From Neoarius graeffei (lineage: Eukaryota; Chordata; Actinopteri; Siluriformes; Ariidae): DNA of 64,000 nt. The DNA lies in NCBI RefSeq assembly GCF_027579695.1, contig NC_083583.1, positions 22,775,099 to 22,839,098 of the forward strand, given 5' to 3'. Shown here one piece after another: positions 52,091 to 62,485 of the stretch. A model generated the notes under the pieces. That model was not told the origin of the DNA. It searched no databases and saw only the letters and a list, made by a program, of their open reading frames with translations. A program made the translations under genes and the position numbers. Numbering within the stretch: the first letter of the stretch is position 1; each line of letters opens with the position of its first letter.

Positions 52091-52243
52091 ATTTATCGAA
52101 TTTGCAAAAAATAAAAATAAAAATGCACTGTTTCTCACAATCCAGTGAATGTGGATAGAATAAAACAGTTATTCTACTCAATCTCATCGTACATGGCTTA
52201 TAGCCAACTCAGTGGTACGTGCCTCGTTGGCTATCAGCTCATA

Positions 52244-53826
52244 TACAGTGGGGCAAAAAAGTATTTAGTCAGTCACCAATTATGCAAGTTCTTCCACTTA
52301 AAAAGATGAGAGAGGCCTGTAATTTTCATCATAGGTATACCTCAACTATGAGAGACAAAATGAGAAAAAAAAATCCAGAAAATCACATTGTCTGATTTTT
52401 AAAGAATTTATTTGCAAATTATGGTGGAAAATAAGTATTTGGTCAATAACAAAAGTTCATCTCAATACTTTGTTATATACCCTTTGTTGGCAATGACAGA
52501 GGTCAAACGTTTTCTGTAAGTCTTCACAAGGTTTTCACACACTGTTGCTGGTATTTTGGCCCATTCCTCCATGCAGATCTCCTCTAGAGCAGTGATGTTT
52601 TGGGGCTGTCGCTGGGCAACACGGACTTTCAACTCCCTCCAAAGATTTTCTATGGGGTTGAGATTTGGAGACTGGCTAGGCCACTCCAGGACCTTGAAAT
52701 GCTTCTTACAAAGCCACTCCTTCGTTGCCCGGGTGGTGGGTTTGGGATCATTGTCATGCTGAAAGACCCAGCCACGTTTCATCTTCAACGCCCTTGCTGA
52801 TGGAAGGAGGTTTTCACTCAAAATCTCACGATACATGGCCCCATTCATTCTTTCCTTTACATGGATCAGTCGTCCTGGTCCCTTTGCAGAAAAACAGCCC
52901 TAAAGCATGATGTTTCCACCCCCATGCTTCACAGTAGGTATGGTGTTCTTTGGATGCAACTCAGCATTCTTTCTCCTCCAAACATGACAAGTTGAGTTTT
53001 TACCAAAAAGTTCTATTTTGGTTTCATCTGACCATATGACATTCTCCCAATCCTCTTCTGGATCATCCAAATGCTCTCTAGCAAACTTCAGACGGGCCTG
53101 GACATGTACTGGCTTAAGCAGGGGGACACGTCTGGCACTGCAGGATTTGAGTCCCTGGCGGCATAGTGTGTTACTGATGGTAGCCTTTGTTACTTTGGTC
53201 CCAGCTCTCTGCAGGTCATTCACTAGGTCCCCCCGTGTGGTTCTGGGATTTTTGCTCACCGTTCTTGTGATCATTTTGACCCCACGGGGTGAGATCTTGC
53301 ATGGAGCCCCAGATCGAGGGAGATTATCAGTGGTCTTGTATGTCTTCCATTTTCTAATAATTGCTCCCACAGTTGATTTCTTCACACTAAGCTGCCTACC
53401 TATTGCAGATTCAGTCTTCCCAGCTTGGTGCAGGTCTACAATTTTGTTTCTGGTGTCCTTTGACAGCTCTTTGGTCTTGGCCATAGTGGAGTTTGGAGTG
53501 TGACTGTTTGAGGTTGTGGACAGGTGTCTTTTATACTGATAACGAGTTCAAACAGGTGCCATTAATACAGGTAACGAGTGGAGGACAGAGGAGCCTCTTA
53601 AAGAAGAAGTTACAGGTCTGTGAGAGCCAGAAATCTTGCTTGTTTGTAGGTGACCAAATACTTATTTTACCAAGGAATTTACCAATCCTTTCTGGATTCT
53701 TTCCCCCCATTCTATCTCTCATAGTTGAAGTGTACCTATGATGAAAATTACAGGCTTCTCTCATCTTTTAAAGTGGGAGAACTTGCGCAATTGGTGGCTG
53801 ACTAAATACTTTTTTGCCCCACTGTA
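52244..53826 (-). mobile_element. Tc1-C, full length
   Basis: Ends ACAGTGGGGCAAAAAAGTAT and ACTTTTTTGCCCCACTGT with duplicated TA, inserted in the A3 hairpin at TCAGCTCA/TA/TGACTCG. Arms show the long inverted/direct repeat layout. One transposase gene on the minus strand. Confidence 0.95.
52462..53484 (-). pseudogene. Tc1-C transposase, 340 codons with one nonsense codon
   Basis: Begins [20 protein letters not shown] with a complete paired-like domain, [18 protein letters not shown], and the first Asp in [16 protein letters not shown]-box HGGGNIML is followed by TAG at 52900-52902, where TGG (Trp) is expected. The frame then continues without break ([10 protein letters not shown] ... [10 protein letters not shown] ... 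NLNPIENLW) to the stop at 52462. Second Asp and Glu present with 34 residues between. A single G-to-A change separates it from an open 340-codon gene of normal family length. Confidence 0.93.
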
Positions 53827-53924
53827 TGACTCGATTTTGTGGAATAACTGTTAAATATAATTTGCTTTAACTTGCATCTTTTCTAAACACACCTTTCATG
53901 ATGTAAATGATCTTTATTAATATT

Positions 53925-54260
53925 GCAAATCACAAATCTAATAAAAATTCATACAGGACCTTATAGTGAAAATGTTACCAATATGGTTATGGCTACCAAT
54001 ATCACCTTTATCATCTATCCTGATGGGCGTGGTCTCTTCCAGGATGCCCCCACTTCCATCCACAGGACACAAGGGCCCACTGAATGGTCTCTTGAGCATA
54101 TGCGATGGCATTCACACTCACCAGATCTCAACCCAATTGAACACCTATGGGAAATATTGGAGTGAGATTTTCACTGCCACCAGAGTGACTTGCTCTCCAC
54201 TGCCTCATCAGAACACCAACTGAGGGAATATCTTTGGGAAGAACAGAGTCCATCCCCCTA
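53925..54260 (+). pseudogene. Tc1-like transposase C-terminal relic
   Basis: A plus-strand frame ends WHSHSPDLNPIEHLWEILE, the catalytic-Glu region of a Tc1-like transposase (S-P-D-L-N-P-I-E-H-L-W). It is followed by a degenerate tail. No termini recognised; the family differs from those above. Confidence 0.65.
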
Positions 54261-56490
54261 ATCCCAGGGACTTGAATCTAGAATCTGTGCCACTGAAGCT
54301 CTCCTGCCAGCGTGTGGTGGCCCAATTAAGACACTATGTTGGTTTTTCCTTTACTGTCTCATCCATCTGTATTTAAGCCTTGTTTCTCTGAAAACACCTC
54401 TCTTGTTGTCTCTGTCCATTCTTATTGAAACACCGTGTTTAGCTTGAGAGATGATGTAGGCTAGGTTTAGCCCTTGTAACCAGGGAAACTGTTCAGCTAC
54501 AATGGAAGCCCTCCATCTTGCTGATATGTTGTTGCCAAATGCAGGCAAAACCCTCTTTTCATACCTTCTAAGGTTCTTATAATGAGCCTTCTCAAGGGGG
54601 ACACGAGCTATTCAGACACAGCTGATCATTATGATTCAACAGTGTCCTACTTGTGCTTCCAGAAAAACATGTCCCTGAACTGTACCTGTCACTAAGAGCA
54701 GGGTTGCCAAAACATCACAGAACTTGTTTTAATTCCATCTCCTGGGCCTTTGGCCTCTTCCAATAACACTCACTCAGGCCTTTCTTGATCACACGTCTCC
54801 TACAGCTGTGCCAAGGTGACTGCAGCAAGGGATGGTGAGAGGAGAAATGATTGCGCTATGTGGGTGAAATGGAGCCTCTCCAGAGGGCTTTGGGTTACCC
54901 TGTCATCTCAGCTGGCAGCGGTGGGGCTCTGTGGTCCTCCTGGGCAGCTCTGTTCAAGCTTTTTAAAGCCACATGTGGAGGATAAAGTTGCCAGAGCTTC
55001 TTTTTCGTTCCTTGCAGGTCAGGCCTGCTCCAGTTTCCAGCTCTATTTCAGACACACTTCAGCTGCCTCGGCTTTAGACAACCTACACAGATGGTGCACA
55101 AAATGTTACAAACACGACAGAAGACAAAGACAATACAAAATGAATGTGCATGCATAAAAAAATGGATATAATATGGTAATGAACAAAAATACTTGTCATG
55201 CATCTTTTTGTTTTCATTTACGTCAAAAGCAAGAAATGTAGATTGTTATTGTTTTTTGGATTTTTTTTTTTTGCGAACGGAGTGACCATTTGCTCGATGA
55301 GAAACTGATTAGAGATCATGTTGTCTGGCTCAGAATTCATCAGCATAAATTAGAAGGCACCACCTGTGCGGACGCATATTAATCATCTCGCTGTCCACAT
55401 TTTATTTTCCCCTCTGCTGCTCTCATCCATATCTGAGTGGGTTTTCAGCCTCTTCACGCTGATGTAAGACTGGATACATCTACACAGCCGTAAAGCAGCT
55501 GCATTTCCTGCCGACAAAAATATAAAGATAATAGTGTGAGTTATGACTCATGGTGGTTTGTTTGATAACAGTTGGAACGTAGCAACGGTCAAAAGTTAAA
55601 TCCTAAACGGTCCTCTCGTCTCTATATAATAATGCCTTCTAAACCCTTGTAGTGTTCTTTGTCCCACAGGAAGCCAAAATATGAGGTTTCTGCTTAGCTA
55701 CTTCACTCAGTAACCAGTACTATGGAAGCAAAACACAAACACACAGTATCAAGTTGCATAGTGTTCAAGAGTAGAAGAAACTCAGAATAATTACAAATTC
55801 GATAAACCACACCGCTCTCAATGTCTGTCATCATACCTTGCCACATGAGCACAAACCGACATTTTTCTAAAGGCCAAATGAGTGATGACATTCCATCTAA
55901 CCTTAGAAAAAAACTCCCTTATAACGGCTATGCGAAATCCCCGGCTTACACACTTTCACTTCTGCTGTATCACTTTCAGTTCCGCGTCTCAGAAACCGCC
56001 TGCGCGTACAAAAAAACACATACAGTAGCACAGAGGTGGATGCTTTGGACAAGGCCTACTGAAACCACAAAAGGTTTTTTTTGTCAATTTCAGTTGGTGT
56101 CGAAATGAAGACAATGTTCAGACCTGACTGATATCACAAGAAAGCTGAAAAGCATGCGGTTATGGTCACGCGTCATAACAAGAACACTTTTCCTCCAAAC
56201 ACAGGGTGAGCTGGGGTTTTTACAAGGGCTGTTTTGTCATCGTCACGTCCGTTCATGCTTCACAGCTAGCCGAATGCTACCAAAAACCAACAACACGAGC
56301 CTATAAAAATGTCTCCCCAACGTCGTTCTATCCATTTCCTCCCTCCTGGTCCGCAGCAGCGACCGAATATTTTGCTCATGTATACTTAAAAGCTGGTTTG
56401 GCTCCATTAAATTGGGGAAAATAATTTCTCGGCTCATTACAGCTGCCATATTCAAACACGAACACCAATTTTTATGCTGTATTTTTATGT
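54261..56490. other. Long stretch with little recognised
   Basis: No gene is convincing; the 113-codon frame at 54816-55157 has no known homologue that I can name. 55280-55500 contains CACCTGTG (E-box) and ATTAATCATC (homeodomain-like) in balanced-composition DNA and could be a conserved element. 55690-56490 unassigned. Confidence 0.3.
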
Positions 56491-56492
56491 TT

Positions 56493-57292
56493 ACCGGCTA
56501 GTGGCCTAGTGGTAGTGTGTCCGCCTCTCAATCGTGAGTTCTATTCACGGTCGGGTCATACCAAAGACCATCATAAAAATGGTACCTACTACCATCTGGC
56601 AAGGCACGCTGCAATACAGATGCGAGTGGGGAGTTAAACTCTTGTGATTACCAGAGGACTAGCCCCCCACTGTAACCCTAGCTACACTACCGTTCAAAAG
56701 TTTGGGGTAATTTTGAAATTTCCTTATTTTTGAAAGAAAAGCACTGTTCTTTTCAATGAAGATCACTTTAAACTAATCAGAAATACACTCTATACATTGC
56801 TAATGTGGTAAATGACTATTCTAGCTGCAAATGTCTGGTTTTTGGTGCAATATCTCCATAGGTGTATAGAGGCCCATTTCCAGCAACTCTCACTCCAGTG
56901 TTCTAATGGTACAATGTGTTTGCTCATTGCCTCAGAAGGCTAATGGATGATTAGAAAACCCTTGTACAATCATGTTAGCACAGCTGAAAACAGTTGAGCT
57001 CTTTAGAGAAGCTATAAAACTGACCTTCCTTTGAGCAGATTGAGTTTCTGGAGCATCACATTTGTGGGGTCGATTAAATGCTCAAAATGGCCAGAAAAAT
57101 GTCTTGACTATATTTTCTATTCATTTTACAACTTATGGTGGTAAATAAAAGTGTGACTTTTCATGGAAAACACAAAATTGTCTGGGTGACCCCAAACTTT
57201 TGAACGGTAGTATATGTGAGAGGCAGAGGGCTACGGAAACGGAGATCAGCGCTGCCTGATGCCCCACATGGCGCGGGAAGGACTTTAACTTA
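56493..57292 (+). mobile_element. tRNA-derived SINE split by a MITE
   Basis: Head CTAGTGGCCTAGTGGTAGTG (A-box region) then GGTCGGGTCATACCAAAGAC and TGGTACCTACTACCATCTGG. The body continues after the MITE with AGAGGGCTACGGAAACGGAG and GGGAAGGACTTTAACTT. Different family from the V-SINEs and from the SINE at 19440. Confidence 0.75.
56683..57214. mobile_element. Tc1-derived MITE, 532 bp, copy 2
   Basis: Same length as copy 1 (14356-14887), with only scattered substitutions. TA-flanked ACACTACCGTTCAAAAGTTT and complement. Very similar copies suggest recent spread of a single transposase-less form. Confidence 0.93.
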
Positions 57293-57674
57293 TTTTTATG
57301 TTTACTTTGAACTTCGGCAAAACTTTTTCTTTAATCTGATATACATCTGTTAGTCCAACAGACTCTGTACACTGCAGCAGAATAAAGTGTCAAAATGTGG
57401 GCTTAGTTTATGATCTTAAAATATTTCTGACAACTAATGAGTCACAATCGATCCTTGGTAATAACTGATGCCGCAATAAAGTCCAAAAATTTACTGAGTC
57501 TGATGTCAGGGACCACACCATGGTATTCATCATCTATCAACCACACCATGATACTTGTACAATTTGTAGAATTTGACTTATTGTTGATACATATTATTCA
57601 AGAAGATGGTGTTATTAAATGCAGACAATTTAAAAAAATATTTTAAAATATCTTAATATCCTATGTGCAGATAA
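57293..57674. other. Unassigned stretch
   Basis: No recognised feature. Confidence 0.35.
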
Positions 57675-58001
57675 TTAACAGTTATTCCATGGAATCGAGT
57701 CGTACCTGCACTGATAGCTGATGAGGAGCGTAGCGCCAAGTTGGTAGTAAGCCATGTACAACGAGATTGAGTGGAATAACTGTTTTATTATATTCACATT
57801 CACTGGATTTTGAGAAACAGAGCATTTTTATTTTTATTTTTTTGCATATTCGATCAATAAAAACTTTATACAAAACGTCCAACAAAATAATTTCTGCTTG
57901 GAATGTAAACAAACTGGCAAAATTACAGTAGCAAATTGTGAAAAATGCTATAATAATAATTCTTGAAAAATAAAAAAAAGATACGTTCTTACCATCAAAT
58001 A

Positions 58002-58245
58002 CTTTTAGTCCATATTTTGTTGCTTTTTTCTTAATATTTTTGGGGTCTTCTTCTTCTTTAGCGTTTTTGGTGGTTGGCAAACCAACTTAAAGGTGAATTA
58101 CCATCACTGACTGGGCTGGAGTGTGGAACAGGAGATATTGGGGGGGGAGACTATATTCTTTCAGCTATTTCTGTTTCTTTTGGGGTTTTGTTTTCGAGTA
58201 GAGTTTTTATTTCATCCTCGGTTGGTTCAGCAACACGCACCACCA
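58002..58245 (-). pseudogene. Crypton/DUF3504-like exon 1, family A copy A4
   Basis: Minus-strand MVVRVAEPTEDEIKTLLENK is interrupted after K-T-P-K by the (AAG)-tailed retroposon. The second half, NIKKKATKYGLKVFDGKN, is open and ends in a good GGTAAGAA donor. Conservation of KKATKYGxKVFD in A1, A2 and A4 despite indels between them is the best evidence of past coding. Confidence 0.5.
58047..58177 (-). mobile_element. Short (AAG)n-tailed retroposon, copy 2
   Basis: 131 bp, flanked by TTTTGGGGT repeats (58038-58046, 58178-58186), tail CTTCTTCTTC on the plus strand. Shorter at its 5' end than copy 1 at 26473, as expected for incomplete reverse transcription. Confidence 0.8.
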
Positions 58246-58347
58246 TTTTGTTTTTCTCTACTCATGGTATATGAGCTGATATCCTAGTAGTACAGTAGCC
58301 AATCAGAGTGTGCAATTGCTCATATCCAGTGAATGTGGATAGAATAA

Positions 58348-58810
58348 TTTTCTTTATATATATGTATAGATAGTAACTATGAGGCCAGTTCGTATTTGCC
58401 TGACTTGAAGACAGCAGATTTTATTTGGATCACAGGTAGAGTAAGAAGTATATTGATAATAGATAACATGACTGTGAATTAATAAATAAATGAAATAAAA
58501 TTTGTGATGTCATTAAAATGCTCCCAGCAAAAGGCATTTGAAAGGAGAGAGAGAGGGAAAAAACCCTTTGGTAGACTTTTATTAATTTTTCCCGTTGATT
58601 TCTTGTTGTACTCTTTACAGAAAGGTCATTTATCTCGCTGAACATTTTTAATATTGTCGTGGGTGTAAAGGTTCAGGCAATGATCAGATTTAATCAAAGG
58701 TGTAAACTATTTCCAGTTCCTGTTCTGTTCACTTGGTACCCTATAAAAATGATAACCAATTTAAGAATAGGTGCTTAGTTAGTATGAGTCTTCTGGTAGT
58801 GGAATTAGTG
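58348..58810. other. Unassigned stretch
   Basis: No recognised feature. Confidence 0.35.
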
Positions 58811-59004
58811 CACTGTAAAAAATGATTTGTTGTTTGAACTTTAAAAAGTTAGTACCCGGGCTACCCTAAAATTTCGAGTTCACTGAAATTAATATAGTAA
58901 GTGAACACAGTGAGGTGAATAATTTAACTTACTATATGAATTTCAATGAACTCAAAATTTTAAGGCAGCCCGGGTACTAACTTTTTTAAGTTAAAACAAA
59001 TTTT
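58811..59004. mobile_element. Palindromic MITE, copy 1
   Basis: Nearly perfect ~95-base inverted arms around TAACACA(G)TGAG: CACTGTAAAAAATGATTTGT ... AGTTAGTACCCGGGCTACCC, mirrored by GGCAGCCCGGGTACTAACTT. The extreme right end has decayed. Would fold into one long hairpin. The fish Angel-type fold-back class is a possible match. Confidence 0.8.
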
Positions 59005-59360
59005 GGATCACAGACCTGTTTGTGTATCATAACATACTGCACAGTCTGGCAGAAATGCGCTGCAGAAACACACCTACTAAACCTGGAAATTACCTTGTGA
59101 TTTGAATCATGTGAAATTAACCAGAAAAATTACTAAACTATACCACAGGACTGTTGAATTCTCAAATTTGATCGGCCAGAAAGTTTGATTCATTCATTTT
59201 TATAACAGCAGCTATTACAGTAATTCTGGTAATGTGCTTACAGGAAAGAACTTGCTTTTCAGATGAATAAAAATGATGACATGCCTTCTTTAATAAATGA
59301 AAAAACGTTGGTGTTGGAAAATTGTTGTGGTATAAGAGAAATAAAATACTTTGAGAAACA
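59005..59360 (-). repeat. Ancient family R, copy 6 (reverse)
   Basis: TTGAATTCTCAAATTTGATC (about 59154) is the inverse of the family R 3' block, followed by ATAACAGCAGCTATTACAGT and GTTGTGGTATAAGAGAAATA in reverse order. Confidence 0.45.
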
Positions 59361-59893
59361 GTTCAGGATGTGCCGCTAACTTCAAAGTGTCTCTGGTCCA
59401 TTTCACGTCGGGCCTCGACACACCAGCCTGCAGTGATTTGTTCCATACTTAATGGAGTCTGACAGTTGGCCATCTTCGCTGCAAAACTATCATATGCTTT
59501 ATTCAACTGGCAGCACATGGGCATTCCTAATCCAACTATTATATCCCTAAGCTACTACACAAATCAAGTCCCTAAAGAGAACCCACTGAAGGGATGTTTC
59601 TCTGGTCTCTGGTCATGAAAATATATGACAGTATTAGCAGCACTGTCAACTGTAGCAGTATAGCATGAAGAATATCACTGAATCCTATGCGCTTTTATTC
59701 TATCCACATTCACTAGACATGAACAATCGCTCGCTCTGATTGGCTCATCTACTAATATCAGCTCATTTTTGGTATTTATCATGTTATTGTCATCATATTA
59801 CTGTATATACTGTAACAAAAGTCAGTATGTTTGGATCAGTTTGGACTTTTGTCGAACCACGTGCAAAAACAGCACAATTGGTAGTAAGAAAAA
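59361..59893. other. Unassigned, with family A end fragment
   Basis: 59697-59762 matches the left terminus of family A (TTCTATCCACATTCACTAGA ... TCTGATTGGCTCATCTAC) and then stops; the rest of that element is missing. Remaining sequence unassigned. Confidence 0.6.
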
Positions 59894-61497
59894 TACAACC
59901 CCGATTCCAAAAAAGTTGGGACAAAGTACAAATTGTAAATAAAAACGGAATGCAATGATGTGGAAGTTTCAAAATTCCATATTTTATTCAGAATAGAATA
60001 TAGATGACATATCAAATGTTTAAACTGAGAAAATGTATCATTTAAAGAGAAAAATTAGGTGATTTTAAATTTCATGACAACAACACATCTCAAAAAAGTT
60101 GGGACAAGGCCATTTTTACCACTGTGAGACATCCCCTTTTCTCTTTACAACAGTCTGTAAACGTCTGGGGACTGAGGAGACAAGTTGCTCAAGTTTAGGG
60201 ATAGGAATGTTAACCCATTCTTGTCTAATGTAGGATTCTAGTTGCTCAACTGTCTTAGGTCTTTTTTATCGTATCTTCCATTTTATGATGCGCCAAATGT
60301 TTTCTATGGGTGAAAGATCTGGACTGCAGGCTGGCCAGTTCAGTACCCGGACCCTTCTTCTACGCAGCCATGATGCTGTAATTGATGCAGTATGTAGCTT
60401 GGCATTGTCATGTTGGAAAATGCAAGGTCTTCCCTGAAAGAGACGTCATCTGGATGGGAGCATATGTTGTTCTAGAACCTGGATATACCTTTCAGCATTG
60501 ATGGTGTCTTTCCAGATGTGTAAGCTGCCCATGCCACACGCACTAATGCAACCCCATACCATCAGAGATGCAGGCTTCTGAACTGAGCGCTGATAACAAC
60601 TTGGGTCGTCCTTCTCCTCTTTAGTCTGAATGACACGGCATCCCTGATTTCCATAAAGAACTTCAAATTTTGATTCGTCTGACCACAGAACAGTTTTCCA
60701 CTTTGCCACAGTCCATTTTAAATGAGGCCCAGAGAAGACGTCTGCGCTTCTGGATCATGTTTAGATATGGCTTCTACTTTGAACTATAGAGTTTTAGCTG
60801 GCAACGGCGGATGGCACGGTGAATTGTGTTCACAGATAATGTTCTCTGGAAATATTCCTGAGCCCATTTTGTGATTTCCAATACAGAAGCATGCCTGTAT
60901 GTGATGCAGTGCCATCTAAGGGCCCGAAGATCACGGGCACCCAGTATGGTTTTCTGGCCTTGACCCTTACGCACAGAGATTCTTCCAGATTCTCTGAATC
61001 TTTTGATGATATTATGTACTGTAGATGATGATATGTTCAAACTCTTTGCAATTTTACACTGTCGAACTCCTTTCTGATATTGCTCCACTATTTGTCGGTG
61101 CAGAATTAGGGGGATTGGTGATCCTCTTCCCATCTTTACTTCTGAGAGCCGCTGCCACTCCAAGATGCTCATTTTATACCCAGTCATGTTAATGACCTAT
61201 TGCCAATTGACCTAATGAGTTGCGATTTGGTCCTCCAGCTCTTCCTTTTTTGTACCTTTAACTTTTCCAGCCTCTTATTGCCCCTGTCCCAACTTTTTTG
61301 AGATGTGTTGCTGTCATGAAATTTCAAATGAACCAATATTTGGCATGAAATTTCAAAATGTCTCACTTTCGACATTTGATATGTTGTCTATGTTCTATTG
61401 TGAATATAATATCAGTTTTTGAGATTTGTAAATTATTGCATTCCGTTTTTATTTACAATCTGTACTTTGTCCCAACTTTTTTGGAATTGGGGTTGTA
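59894..61497 (-). mobile_element. Tc1-E, full length
   Basis: Ends ACAACCCCGATTCCAAAAAA and TTTTGGAATTGGGGTTGT between TA dinucleotides, 1.6 kb. AAAAAAGTTGGGACAA recurs inside each arm (about 60095 and 61285), giving the paired IR/DR pattern of Tc1 elements. Confidence 0.92.
60117..61187 (-). pseudogene. Tc1-E transposase, broken
   Basis: N-terminal half open (…MGRGSPIPLILHRQIVEQYQ, KSLNISSSTVHNIIKRF) to a TAG at 60774. After a frame change [20 protein letters not shown] gives the first Asp and [12 protein letters not shown] the GGG-like box. Another stop follows LEQHMLPSR. The FQHDNAKLH and SPIENIW regions are recognisable in pieces. At least two stops and one or more frameshifts. Confidence 0.85.
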
Positions 61498-61515
61498 CAC
61501 AATAATGGGAAGAAG

Positions 61516-61710
61516 TGATTTGTTGTTTTAACTTAAAAAAGTTAGTGTCCGGGCTGCCTTAAAATTTTGAGTTCATTGAAATTCATATAGTAAGTTAACA
61601 CAATGAGGCGAACAATTTAACTTACTATATGAATTTCAATGAACTCAAAATTTTAAGGCAGCCCGAAACTAACTTTTTTAAGTTAAAACAACAAATCATT
61701 TTTTACAGTG
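61516..61710. mobile_element. Palindromic MITE, copy 2
   Basis: Same fold-back element as at 58811, this time with the right terminus intact (AATCATTTTTTACAGTG). The two copies flank the ~2.5-kb region containing Tc1-E. Confidence 0.85.
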
Positions 61711-61880
61711 ATAGGGTTGATTTCTTTCTATCCCAGGTTGTAGATTCATACAGCCAATCACTAACAGTCGTGTCAGGTGATTCTACAGGGTGAAATAGAT
61801 TTGATTTTTGTTGACTATTTGTTGAGCTATTGATAGATATCGATAGATATTAGATTCACTGCCATCAATAAGAACTATAA

Positions 61881-62398
61881 TTCTATCCTCATTCACTGGA
61901 TATAAACAATCGTGCGCTCTGATTGGCTACTCTACTACTAGGATATCAGCTCATATACCATGAGTAGAGAAAAACAAAATGGCAGAGCGTGTTCCTGAAC
62001 CAACCGAGGACGAAATAAAAATTCTACTCGAAAACAAAACCCCAAAAAATAAAAAAAGCAAAAAAATATGGAATGAAAGTATTTGATGGTAAGAACGTAT
62101 CTTGTTTTTTTTTATTTTTGAAGAATTATTATTATAGCATTTTTCACAATTTGCTACTGTCATTTCGCCGGTTTGTTTACATTCTAAGCGTAAATGATTT
62201 TGTCGGATGTTTTGTATAAAGTTTTTGTTTATCCAATTTGCAAAAAATAAAAATGTTTCTCAAAATCCAGTGAATGTGGATAGAATAAAACAGTTATTCC
62301 ACTCAATCTCGTTGTACATGGCTTATAGCCAACTCGGCGCTACGTGCCTTGTCAGCTGTCAGCTCATGTACGACTCGATTTCGTGGAATAACTGTTAA
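61881..62398 (+). mobile_element. Hairpin-exon family A, copy A5 (uninterrupted)
   Basis: The clearest copy: TTCTATCCTCATTCACTGGA, CCAAT box in reverse (TCTGATTGGCTAC), ATG at 61979, donor GATG/GTAAGA, ATT-rich 3' side, CCAGTGAATGTGGATAGAA, then the ~113-bp hairpin ending in TTAA. 518 bp in total. Confidence 0.85.
61979..62091 (+). pseudogene. Crypton/DUF3504-like exon 1, family A copy A5
   Basis: MAERVPEPTEDEIKILLENK, then K-T-P-K-N-K-K and a frameshift in the A-rich stretch before the donor. The reading up to that point agrees with A1-A4. Confidence 0.45.
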
Positions 62399-62485
62399 AT
62401 GTATCCTGTTTACACAAGAAAATTAAAAATCTGGCAAAACTTATTGATTTAATGAGTCAATTCAAGTTGATTCATAGTTATGAGA

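Larger units (their letters stand above)
51104..53854 (+). mobile_element. Hairpin-exon family A, copy A3, with two large insertions
   Basis: Starts TTATTCTATCCATATTCACT and ends GGAATAACTGTTAA. A HINE-like element lies in the middle and Tc1-C splits the terminal hairpin. Without them the copy would be about 530 bp, matching A5. Confidence 0.85.
57675..58347 (-). mobile_element. Hairpin-exon family A, copy A4
   Basis: Reverse copy; TTAA hairpin at the left (57675-57787), first exon in the right half, split by a short retroposon. Ends at GAATGTGGATAGAATAA. Confidence 0.85.

Noticed and set aside
54816..55157. 113-codon frame as a host gene
   Set aside because: No recognisable domain, ordinary base composition, no promoter or splice context; within chance expectation for 64 kb.
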